Shown piece after piece: positions 30,275 to 40,088 of a stretch of 64,000 bases of DNA. The DNA is from Asterias amurensis (lineage: Eukaryota; Echinodermata; Asteroidea; Forcipulatida; Asteriidae), in the NCBI RefSeq assembly GCF_032118995.1, contig NC_092660.1:6897501-6961500 (forward strand), written 5' to 3'. Both the position numbers and the translations under genes were made by a program. Each line of letters opens with the position of its first letter. Position 1 is the stretch's first letter. The notes under the pieces were generated by a model. It saw only the letters and a list, made by a program, of their open reading frames with translations, did not search any database and had not been told where the DNA came from.

Positions 30275-31036
30275 CTGTCATGAGATGAAGTTAAGAAACA
30301 GACTTATCAAATGGAAATAAAATGGTACTCTTGTATCAACACGGTAACGTCATTCATGCTTCTACTACTCCGTCCAAGGACGGAGGATGATGATGATGTA
30401 ATGACTATCTCCTCCATTTTCCCTTCAAAGAGCACCTCATTACAATGTTCTGGTTCAGAGTGCCTTGGTGAACGTGGAAAATGTTACTATTTGGCCTGTT
30501 ACATCGGCAAATAAAGTTTGTTTATCGTTGCCTCCTATTTGCTTTTATGTGTGAAAATTAGCCTTGTCACTTACCCTTTCAGATCTGCAGCAAAGACAAA
30601 AACAACAGCAACCAGACCATGCATCAAATAATTAATATTTTTACCCAAAACAGTTTCAGCATACACGATTGTGGCATTGACTACGTGCGCTCTGACCGAG
30701 CTGAATTTGTTTGTAGTACAAAGGTCGAATTCGCAGTCATAATTATGTTGACTTTTCTCGTATGTATGTTTGTGTATGAATAAAAGGGTGATATATTATT
30801 CTGACCCGCTGAGTCTAGAGATCCCCTTCCACTGTTCTGAAATGGCTTTCCGGTTGAACTTTAATTTGAACCCGATATTTGGCAACGCCAAACGGGCAGG
30901 CCAGCAGATGGGATCTTTGTTCTTTTGTTGGCTGTACTTGATGAGGTTAATGCCACCTTGAATCAAGATTACATCAGTAGGATTTGAAACTTTGCAAGGT
31001 GGAAATACGATATGGAAAGGGTTGTGGTAACACCAT

Positions 31037-31186
31037 GTAATGACTATCTCTAATGAGTTGGGTGGTTCTAAAAAGAACTGTTGGTTTCAACTCGACGTTT
31101 CGATCAGAGCATACTGATCGAAACGTCGATTTGAAATCAACGGTTCTTTTCAGAACCACCCCCAACTCATTAGAGATAGTCATTAC
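31037..31186. mobile_element. Near-perfect 150-bp foldback element
   Basis: Arms GTAATGACTATCTCTAATGA.. and ..TCATTAGAGATAGTCATTAC pair almost completely around a centre ATCAGAGCATACTGAT. A half copy lies at 9415-9510 and extends into TCCATATCGTATTTTCACC, which also appears inverted at 30990-31015, so the full element is larger. Upstream of the kinase gene. Confidence 0.7.
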
Positions 31187-31284
31187 GTTACCGCAAACCT
31201 TTCTATAAGATTACATCACAAATAATTACGTAATTTTAAAGACATTTTATGTTTTATCCAAGTTCAATTGGCCCTGGATTAAGT

Positions 31285-31630
31285 TAGGCATTGGACACGT
31301 AGCATACAACTTACTTGGTAACGAGCAATATTGTGAGAGCTGTGTATAGTATAAAACATGATGAGAAAAAACTCTGATGAAGTAACGTAGTTTATTTTAG
31401 AAATAAGTAACTTCTCACTAAAAATATCTAAACTTAATTCAAATTCTCAGCTGAGGTATCGAATTCAAGCATCTGAAAGCACACAACTTGTGCACCAATG
31501 GTGTTTTTTCTTCCATTATTCTCTCGCAACTTCGACGACCAATTGAGTTCAAATTTTCACAGGTTTGATATTGTATGCATAGGCTATATGCAAAGTCAGA
31601 TGACTGGTCTTTGACAATAACCAAATGAGT
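31285..31630. mobile_element. TTAA-flanked MITE, family A, diverged
   Basis: Left end TTAAGTTAGGCATTGGACAC, internal TCGAATTCAAGCATCTGAAA, right end worn (GGTCTTTGACAATAACCAAA). Confidence 0.65.
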
Positions 31631-33417
31631 CTAGTCAACCCATTTATAACCACACATCTATTGATTCATCTCCTCCAACGCACCCCTCTGTTCTCATTCA
31701 AAATAAGCAAAAACAAACTCTACATCAACAAGCTTTCCACTCTATACGAGCAGTGTTTTTTCATTCCCATCTTGTTACTGTTTTCTTGGAAATTAGTCGT
31801 CGGCTTTTGGTGTTACTTTCGTCAGATATCTCTTTTCTTGCATGACTTATTAAGCATTTGAATATATCTCTATTGTTGTTTGCTAAATAAAAATAAAAAA
31901 TAAAATCACAGAAGCAACGGTTGCCAAAACCGGATGGTAACACTGGCATTGCACCAGCAGTCAAAAGTTTGATTGCTGATCTCAAACATATAAGATATTG
32001 TTGTGAACTATTCCTTCACGGCACGGAGATCCAATTAATTGAGTGAATTTGTCATTGATATAGTGTGACAGTAAACAACACTCCAGTACTCAATTTAGAG
32101 TGGGCGTGTTACTTAAATCTTTGAGAAAAACATCTTCAGATGTAATTGATGTGGGTGTGAGACCCCACATTTAGTACACCATGAATAATAGGCCTACATC
32201 AGGCTATAACTGTGGAACTTATGGAGCAAGGGATGACGGCTCTGATTGTGCGCATGAGTGGATCGACTAAACGGGCATCAAAGGTGTTAAAGTCGACTGC
32301 AAATTGCTCTTGAGCACACATCTTCTCAAAACTTGAAAACAAAACAGAGCCACCCTTTATGTTTATAATTACATGGTGGCATGCCAGGAGAATTGCCGGC
32401 TTTCGAATGCCCTAAGGCAATACGCGCAAAGTGGCATCGCCTAATTAAAAAACAGCTTTTGTCTTGTTTTCGCACTCATGAAAGCTGTTTGGTTCACCCT
32501 TTGTATTTAGGTTGAATGGTATTTTAACACAGTCCGGAACTTGCGTGACTCAATCTTTTGGAGATGCTCGGCAGTAGGTAAGGAGGTAACTTGGTCTTTG
32601 CAAGAAAACATTTAGGCCACAATGTATCCCGTTATATCCTAAAGGCCGCTAAGGCGAAAAGCAAACCAGGTTACAATCTCGCCCACTGCGCACATACCAT
32701 GTTTACGGACTCGAATAATGGTTCAAGTTGCACAAATCGTCCCCTCATCAACAATGTATTTAAATAAGGCCTTGGCAACCGAATTCAAAAAACAAACACT
32801 TAAACAACTGCCTGTTTGAGTATGGTAACAAAAAACCTAGAAGTACATGGTGTCGTGTACAGTGAAGCGATTTGTAGTAAGGACTTTGCAGTACTTATGT
32901 TTCACCAAGTTACCCGCCTAATAGTCGGCAGCAGAACAAACTCATCGCCACCTGTCTACAAGATTTCGTTATCTTTCGCAAACGCTCTTCGACCGTAACA
33001 TTGCATATAAATTGGAATGTGATTAAACGAGTGGAAAACTACAATAGACATTTTCAAAATTGCTTATATAATTAACCAATAATCTACAATCGTGTACTTC
33101 AGCTGCAAAATAATTCCTAACTGGTCAACGGGAACTGATTGAATCTTAGAGTGTTGTTGACTTTATGCTTGGCATACGATACTCACCGTCGTTGATATAC
33201 CAACCCATGCTTACCAAAATGATCCGTGAAATGAAGTGTAAACTATAACCTCCCACATTGCCGTACTTGAAACGAGAGAAAACTTCATCAGCGATACAAA
33301 CACAAAGTGACCTCACCTTTACATTCTATACACTTTATTTTGTGAAGTTCATTTCTATCTGGAGCATTGGGACGCAAAGGATAAATACATCGCTCTGAAG
33401 TTGCCTTCACGCAAGAA

Positions 33418-34239
33418 ATGGCGTCTAATAAAAAGTCAGCGTCAGTGATTAACATGACTACAAGGCAGAAGGATCATGCAACACATCAACAAACAGGTGA
33501 TTTGGCTCGGAAACCGTCTACTTCAGCTCTGAAACATTCACCATCGGATAGGAAGATGTCCACTGTCGGCGTAACCAGAAAGATGTCGGTTGCTTCCAGT
33601 GCTTCAACTGGTCGAAAGTTATCCACCGCAAAGGGAAGAAGTTCGGGAGCTTTGATGACTAGAAAGATGTCTAGTTGTTCTGATCGTCATGGCGGAAGTC
33701 AGCCGCGGCATCCATCTGGACCATCTGTGGTCGGGTTTAGACAACTTCTTGTGACTAAACGTCTTGCCCGTAATCTTAAGCTTCGAACCACTCAGCGCTT
33801 AGCTGAACGTCGTGGAAGAAGTTACATCACTTACACTGACCGTCCAAACCTAAAGACTCTATCGTCAGATCTGGATGCTTTTGTTGAGCCATCTTACCAA
33901 TTGGTACCACCACAGAAGTTTGGTGAGTTTCGTGGAACAATTAACGACATCTTTGAAGAGATGATTCCAGAAAGACTGGATAAAATGCGCTATGACGCCA
34001 CATTGTGTAAAGTACAAGCAAAGTTACTGGCTGGCGATATTCAGGAGAAAGTGAAAGATTTGTGTATCGAGCGTTATAAACTAATAACAGTGGTTAACAT
34101 TGGTGAGATCCAGCAACAGGCTGTACGTGTTTGTAGTAGGGGTATCTGGGATGTAGAAGTTGACTCATTTGTAACGTATCGGTATCAGAATCCATCAATG
34201 TATTGCGTTGCTACAATATTCGGGATTTATTACGAATGA
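33418..34239 (+). CDS. Tctex1-domain (DYNLT-type) protein, intronless
   Basis: Complete single-exon ORF of 273 residues, ATG preceded by CAAGAA, stop TGA. Residues 1-135 are basic and serine-rich with five RK-x-S motifs (positions 31, 45, 54, 66 and 82), which look like basophilic kinase sites. Residues 158-273 form a Tctex1 domain: YQLVPPQKFGEFRGTINDIF, ERLDKMRYDATLCKVQAKLL, LITVVNIGEIQQQAVRV and the family-typical end SMYCVATIFGIYYE. Tctex1-domain proteins are light chains of cytoplasmic or axonemal dynein or dynein-associated adaptors. The long disordered N-terminus resembles TCTEX1D/DYNLT4-5 members rather than the short DYNLT1/3; I cannot tell which. Lack of introns could mean a retrocopy, but no poly(A) or flanking repeat was seen. 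Confidence 0.85.
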   Translation: MASNKKSASVINMTTRQKDHATHQQTGDLARKPSTSALKHSPSDRKMSTVGVTRKMSVASSASTGRKLSTAKGRSSGALMTRKMSSCSDRHGGSQPRHPSGPSVVGFRQLLVTKRLARNLKLRTTQRLAERRGRSYITYTDRPNLKTLSSDLDAFVEPSYQLVPPQKFGEFRGTINDIFEEMIPERLDKMRYDATLCKVQAKLLAGDIQEKVKDLCIERYKLITVVNIGEIQQQAVRVCSRGIWDVEVDSFVTYRYQNPSMYCVATIFGIYYE

Positions 34240-34747
34240 GATTAAAACATGAAGAGCAACTGCTTTCTTACGAGAACCTTTTGGACTTCATACACAAAAT
34301 CACAGTGAGCTCTTTTATTTGAAACTGATGGCATGCAGAAGTATGTCTACGGTGTTGTGAAAAAAACTGCACATCTCAAAAAATACTACCAGTCGTGAGA
34401 ACAGTGGTGGAGTGAGGGGTGGGAGGAGTCAGGAAAGGGGATGTGACCACTTCTGTTCAGAACCCTTGTCAATCTTACCTCCAAATAAGATGGAGCAAAA
34501 ACACAAAATTAATGATATTGTTTTTAGATACATGAAGTCCTCATGATGTCTTTGCTCCCGCTTGCTTTCCATCCATAAAACTCCACAAAAAGCTACAAGT
34601 GCAAAAAAACACAAAATGAAAATGGCTCGTTACGACATATGCAAAACATTATTTTATTTTTTGATGAGAATAGTGGTTCACCAAAGGAAAGCTGTGAATG
34701 ATAAAATAGTCACACAGTATTCTTATTGTGACAACCAGACAGTTTTA

Positions 34748-35337
34748 ATGACAAAGGCACTGGGCACATCGATAGTTACTCAAAATAATTGTAAGCATAA
34801 AACTTACTCTCTAAAATGTAAAAGAGTGAAAAACGCCACTCTTTACATTTTGAGCTGTCCCTCCTATTATGGCTCTTCAAAAAGAGTGGTGGTTATTCCA
34901 CTCTTTTAGAGGGGTTTCACTCCAGGACAGAGTGAAAAATCACTCAAAAAGATGCAAACTTCAATCTAAAAGAGTGGAAGACCACTCGAAAAAGAGTTGT
35001 CCTTCATATGGCTCTTGAAAGAGTGTTTTTTCACTCTTTTACATAAGAGTGATGGAGAGCTGTTGACAGTATAATATTGTGAGAAACGGGTCCCTCTGAA
35101 GTGACATAGTTTGTGGGTAAGCCAATTTCTCACTCAATATAATAAAAGACTTCAGGCCTGAAGCCTTTTTATTTGACACCTGAAAGCGCAAATTTGTGCT
35201 AAAAGGGGGTTTACAAAAAAATTCTTGGATGACCTTTTGAGTCCCATTTTTTGACAAAGTTGTTACTTCATGCATTGTGTTGGGAAACAGTAAATGAGAA
35301 TACTGGTATTTGACAATTACCAAAGTAGCCAGTGCCT
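34748..35337. mobile_element. Family A MITE split by a nested element
   Basis: Family A ends at 34748 (AAAGGCACTGGGCAC) and 35337 (CAAAGTAGCCAGTGCC), but 240 bp of unrelated sequence (about 34808-35050) separates the AAACTTACT and GATGGAGAGCTG landmarks, which are close together in intact copies. See the nested element entry. Confidence 0.7.
34808..35050. mobile_element. Nested inverted-repeat element rich in AAAAGAGTG
   Basis: Ends ATGTAAAAGAGTGAAAAA / TTTTTCACTCTTTTACAT are inverted repeats. The interior repeats AAAGAGTGG and CACTC in both orientations about ten times. It interrupts a family A MITE and is therefore younger than it. Non-coding. Confidence 0.7.
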
Positions 35338-35584
35338 TATAAAAGCTTATAAAATAGTTCAATGCTTTAACGATACTTAATAATTAACTGATTGTTTAAG
35401 TCGAACTATTACAGCTCTGTGCTGCTGGTCAAACGAATGCAACTTTGTGCATTGTGTTTCTTTATATCAGGCGGTTTGATCGCCCGTTTTACTGTAATGT
35501 ACGTCTATTAAATTAGGTATTCAGGTTTATACGCAAATGGTAAAACTATGATCTAGGGGGAAAGTGTGGTTTTAAGTTGAAGTG

Positions 35585-35995
35585 TCATGGCCGAGCGGAT
35601 AAGAACACCAGACTCAGCACTCAGCTCTGGTGTTTCTGATCAGCAGAGTGTGGGTTCGAGTCCCAGTCATGACACTTGGTTAAGCAAGACACTTAACCAT
35701 TGCTTCGTCCTTCGGATGGGACGTAAAGCCGTCGGTCCCGTGTTGTGTAACGCACGTAAAATAACCCAGTGCACTTATCGAGTAGGGGTTCGCCCCGGTG
35801 TTCCCCCATGGCTGTGGCTGCTGAATGCGCCGTAGCGCCTTGTAAACCACTATAAGATGACACATAATTGGTTCTCAGAATTAACAACTGCAATATCCTA
35901 TAATGTATATCTTTCTCTAAAAATGTATACTATATTAAGCGCATTGAGTACCTTGTTGGTAAATATACGTGCGTTCGATATTATTATTATTATTC
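35585..35995 (+). mobile_element. tRNA-derived SINE, full length
   Basis: The head is tRNA-like: A box TGGCCGAGCGG and B box GGTTCGAGTCC within a Ser/Leu-tRNA-like fold with variable arm (about 35585-35674). The body GGGACGTAAAGCCGTCGG and end AAGCGCATTGAGTACCTTG precede an ATT tail. This is a pol III-type SINE, not a tRNA gene. Confidence 0.8.
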
Positions 35996-36989
35996 AAAAG
36001 CTCACCTGCTATAGAAATGGAAGCATATTGCGAAATGATTTTGCCTGAAATGCCTCCATTGATTAAAAATCAATACAATTAATGTCGAAATATTTGAATC
36101 TGATCTCCAAAACTCTCTTCATATTGAATAATAAGGTGAGTTTTGAAGAGTGTGATCGTTGCGGTCGGAGATATGGTTGATTAGAGTGACAGGTTTTTCG
36201 TCTCCACCTGTTTTCTCAAAGAATAGGTACTGTTTTAAGCCTGAAACTTGCGTGCAGTATTGTAGCTTGATTGACAATATGGCCCGTAAGCCAGCATTAT
36301 TGCCAGCAACAACAACTAAACTAGGAAAAAACTACAAATAAATAGTCAACTTGCGGATGTGTAAATATCTTTTGTGTGAGTGTTGGCTCTGAGAAGAGCC
36401 GGTTTGGTTGGTTTGGTCTCGACGTTTCGAACAGTACACTCTGCTCGTCTTCAAGTTTGCTGTTTAGTTTCTTCATATTTCTCCACACCATGCAAAGTTT
36501 CAATTAATACTTAACAACTAATCTATAACTCTTAACCTGATGGACATGATATTTGTATATTGTATTTTATTGCACCGTAGAGTATTGTGAAGAGCTTCTC
36601 TCAAAGCATAATAACATAGATCTACAACATTAACTTTGTGTGAATGATTAATTTGTTTGTGAATTGATAAGTTTAATTTGTTTGGTTAGTATCTTTGTAT
36701 GATGTGTGCTGTTATACCCGTAGCCTTTAATAAACTGAAAGTATTTGTAAATCATTAATAACTTTTGTCGAATCAATTTGTTCGTTGTGGAATTTGACCA
36801 ACATATTGCGGTTTGTGTATTTTTAGTGTGTATTTGTGTCTTTTCGTCAGAAATATTTTCAACAGTTGTGCTTAGACCTAAAGGCATTTGGACACGATTG
36901 GTAGTTAATCAAAATAGTTGTTAGCATAACAACTTACTTGGCAACAAGCAATAAGCCACTTCGGAATGTCAGTGGCGCATGTCTGTTAC

Positions 36990-37090
36990 TAGTGACAACG
37001 GACTTTGTCTATCTCCCGTAACCTTTTGACAATACCCGCTGGTATTGTCAAAAGGTCACGGGAGATAGACACAGTCCGTTGTCAGTGTTG
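36990..37090. repeat. Inverted repeat (foldback) of about 40-bp arms
   Basis: GACAACGGACTTTGTCTATC followed by TCCCGTAACCTTTTGACAA, mirrored after a short CCCGCTGG loop. Intergenic between the Tctex1 gene and NUP155. Confidence 0.8.
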
Positions 37091-37126
37091 TCATCAACGG
37101 ATGACTCCTGGAGACTCATTCTGAGC

Positions 37127-37650
37127 CCCGCCCCCCGCCCCCCCCCCCCGGAGTGAAGGAGGATGTTTCAACAGAGGGCGATATCACAGACGTAGCTGTG
37201 TACACAGTCCGTCGTACATGGTTGGGGAACCCCAGAATCAAAGATTGTATAATGCGGCACGCTTGACAGAAATTGAGGGGGGAGGGGGGAGGGGGGAGGG
37301 GGGTCACAGAATCTCCTGCCAGGCTGCCCTTCACTTGGCAGTGCCCAGAATGTCCGCGAGGCTAGGAAAGATTGTGCAGATTAAGAACCAGTTGGTGCAG
37401 ACCCTATTCCCGCCTGTTTCGATCATTCGAGACTGAATTCTCACAACTTTTTTTGAATTAGCCTTATGTCACAGTAGGCTAGGCCTATTTATTAGGCCTA
37501 GCCTACTGTGACATAAACGTTGTTGAGTGAGTATCGTCACTCAAACTGAAAAAAAAACACCCAGTGTTTTCGTGACTGTCATTAAATCATTGGGTTGTGG
37601 TGGTCAAATAGGGGTGGGTGTGGGGGAGGGGGAGGGGGGGGGGGGTAAAG
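37127..37650. other. Cluster of G-quadruplex-type tracts
   Basis: C-rich run at 37129-37150, then GAGGGGGGAGGGGGGAGGGG at 37276-37303 and GGGGGAGGGGGAGGGGGGGG at 37621-37647. Each tract has at least four G runs on one strand. Intergenic, about 2.5 kb upstream of the NUP155 start. Confidence 0.7.
37464..37515. repeat. Perfect 24-bp-arm palindrome
   Basis: TTATGTCACAGTAGGCTAGG.. pairs perfectly with ..CCTAGCCTACTGTGACATAA around TTTAT. The arms are identical, indicating a young hairpin. Confidence 0.85.
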
Positions 37651-38423
37651 AGTCGGGTCTGGCGCCTTTTCTGCATTCAAAGCCCGACAAGAACACCGCT
37701 CTCAAACAATTCTGCTCGTACCCACAATACTCAACGCAAATGTACACACGGCAATTCACCTTGCTTGAGTCGGGGGAAGAGGTTAGCAATGACATTTAGT
37801 GTGTATTGAATGGCGGACTAACTGCATGGGACGGATCACATGGACTCCGTTGTTGGTAATAAATAAATGACGTTAATTCAACCAGGTTTAAACATTCTAG
37901 AAAGGTGTATTGTAATGCTGTATTCAAAATTGTATTATGTAGAAATGTTTGTGTATTTAAGTGTCCAAATAAACCCTCGATACATTCTGTGACCGGGTCG
38001 TTTTTTACAACTGCCCAAACTCCCAACTCGTTGTTGTTGCCCAGTATTCGGACGCGAATAGTACAATGGAGATTTGGGATTTAGATTTGCAATGATTGTT
38101 GTGTCATCGTGTCATACGGAGGAAGGATCTCAATGATTGCAGTATACTCATTTTAAAATATATCAAGTCATACTCATTACTGTCCATTTATAGCCCCAAA
38201 TTGGGGCCCAATGTTGAATGTGTCCAGCCATATCATGGTTGTTTGTGTGGGTTCAAATCCAGCAGTTATTCCCAAAGCCAAATGCAAAGGCAAAGCTAAC
38301 CATACCCATCAGGAGGAGGGTTACGTTATCGCAACTAAGCTAACCACTGATTTCACAGTGTTAGTGTAGTGAGTAGACTAGTAGAAATTCTAATGATATA
38401 AAAAGTGAGATAACTTTCCGCAT

Positions 38424-38699
38424 GGTGCCACCACTTTTCCACTAATTCTTACAAAAAGGGATATCACATTGTCAATAATAAGGTTTATTGCGATTAGCAA
38501 AATATCAAGAGAGGGCGCTGTTGAACCCACACAAAGGTATAGGCATTGCGTGCGCGAGTCGTAGAAACTGCATAGAAACCGCCCCATATTCCTTCCCACA
38601 ATGCATTGCGTTTCTGAATCGCGATAAACCTTATGAGAGGTTAATTAGATTTAGATATATTATTATTATTTCATATTGAATGAAAAAGTGGTGGCACCA
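38424..38699. mobile_element. Inverted-repeat element with ATGGTGCCACCACTTTT ends
   Basis: Ends ATGGTGCCACCACTTTT / AAAGTGGTGGCACCAT. About 276 bp with an internal palindrome AAGGTTTATTGCGATT / AATCGCGATAAACCTT. A minus-strand SINE tail abuts its right end. Confidence 0.7.
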
Positions 38700-38960
38700 T
38701 AATAATAATAACCAATTGTTATATAGCGCATTTCACAATAACCGTATCAATGCGCTTTACATTAGTGCCCTGGTCATAGGGCCAATAACATCCCTTTTTA
38801 ATGTTTCTCAGCTCCCTTGGGAGTATACAACCTGGGCAACAGTTTATATCGCTCCAAAGGCTTTTTCATTTACAAGATCAACCTCTACCCTTGCAGGTAC
38901 CCATTTATACACATTCACCCATAAGAAAACTTTTCCCACAATTATTTAATTTGTACAATT
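38694..38960 (-). mobile_element. SINE body and tail, minus strand
   Basis: Plus strand AATAATAATAACC then TATATAGCGCATTTCACAAT, CATAGGGCC, CTCCCTTGGGAG and GGTACCCATTTATACAC, inverse of the 49990-50220 SINE body. The tRNA-like head is missing. Confidence 0.7.
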
Positions 38961-40088
38961 TGTAATCATACATAGGCAATTTAGAGCAATTTTCTTAATA
39001 ATATCCCCTTAAGGCTTGACCATGTTTACAAGACTTATTAGAGAGGGAATTACTACTAGAGTTCTATTGCTTGACAATGACAGGATGATCATAAACTACA
39101 CTAACTGTCACTATCAATCATGACTATGGAGTAATGAATGTTCTCTGTCTAAATTGTGAATGCTTTAATACTCACAGAGTGAAACAATACTAGAAATAAA
39201 TAAAAACAAAATTATTTCAGCATAGGTAGGGCCAAATGTGTACAAATATTATCTTTCATATCTGACTTAAGTTCCGACAACATAACCCTCCTCCCTCAAC
39301 TAATCTGACTTTAAAAAAACACTAATGGATTTAAAGCCATTCGACACTGTCGGTTCCAAAAGTGTATAATGGATTTAAGACATATTAGCCTTCAAAAATA
39401 TTCCCCTGAAGGAATTTGTCTCTTTAATTTTATAAAACGCTATAATGTTGACATTTAAAAAGAATCCTTAAAAAAAGAGTGTTTAAAATTAAAACATTAG
39501 ACATTCCATTTAGGGACATTATCATTAAGAAAGTTTGCATTTCTTGTATTAGTTTTGGACATGTATGTCTATCGAGCATTAGCAGTAGCTAGACCAATTT
39601 TAGTTGTGGGCTCTATACCTAACTTTAGTCTACCAAGGGAGAGCAGTTTTAAAACAAAATTATTCATGTTTAGACATGGTAAGATATGGGGCCATCATAA
39701 CTGAAGTTCAATCTAGGTGAAATCTATGCTGGGCAGCATAGTGTATTTTTCTCTTAGTTCTGGGGAGGACTACCCGGCTACCGGCACCGCCAATTGTGGA
39801 TACAAAACTGCTATCAGGTACATTTCTAAGACATTTTTATAGTGGACTTGGACTCTGGAGCACCTGCAACTTAAACATGGCAAAAATAAAACTTGTGTAT
39901 ATGTTTTCTTTATTCTTCAACTTAGTGCTGTTTATCTTGTTGTGTCTTGTATTGTTGTAACGGGCTCATCCATCACAAGCCTTGGCTTTTAGGATGACGC
40001 CTACATGTGCAAATGTGGAAATAAATGTTATATTGATTGTGATTGGCTGTTTTTTATTTGCATTGATAGTTGCCTACTTGCGGATAGT

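Larger units (their letters stand above)
30520..33417. other. Spacer between kinase gene and Tctex1 gene
   Basis: Divergent promoters are expected here because the kinase gene is transcribed leftward and the Tctex1 gene rightward. Apart from the foldback at 31037 and a family A MITE at 31285, I see no coding sequence. ATAAATAC about 35 bp upstream of the Tctex1 ATG is a weak TATA-like candidate. Confidence 0.4.
34240..40088. other. Spacer between Tctex1 gene and NUP155
   Basis: 5.8 kb without supported exons. It holds a nested MITE pair, a SINE, two palindromes, the G-tract cluster, an inverted-repeat element, a SINE tail and a minimal family B relic. The NUP155 promoter presumably lies in the last 1-2 kb, but no TATA box or clear CpG island is visible. 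Confidence 0.4.

Noticed and set aside
33370..34300. Tctex1 gene as a clear retrocopy
   Set aside because: Single exon is suggestive, but there is no poly(A) tract or flanking duplication and the frame is intact; left open.
35585..35674. tRNA-Ser/Leu gene
   Set aside because: A and B boxes are present, but the sequence continues into a SINE body shared by other copies and the fold has no clean acceptor stem.
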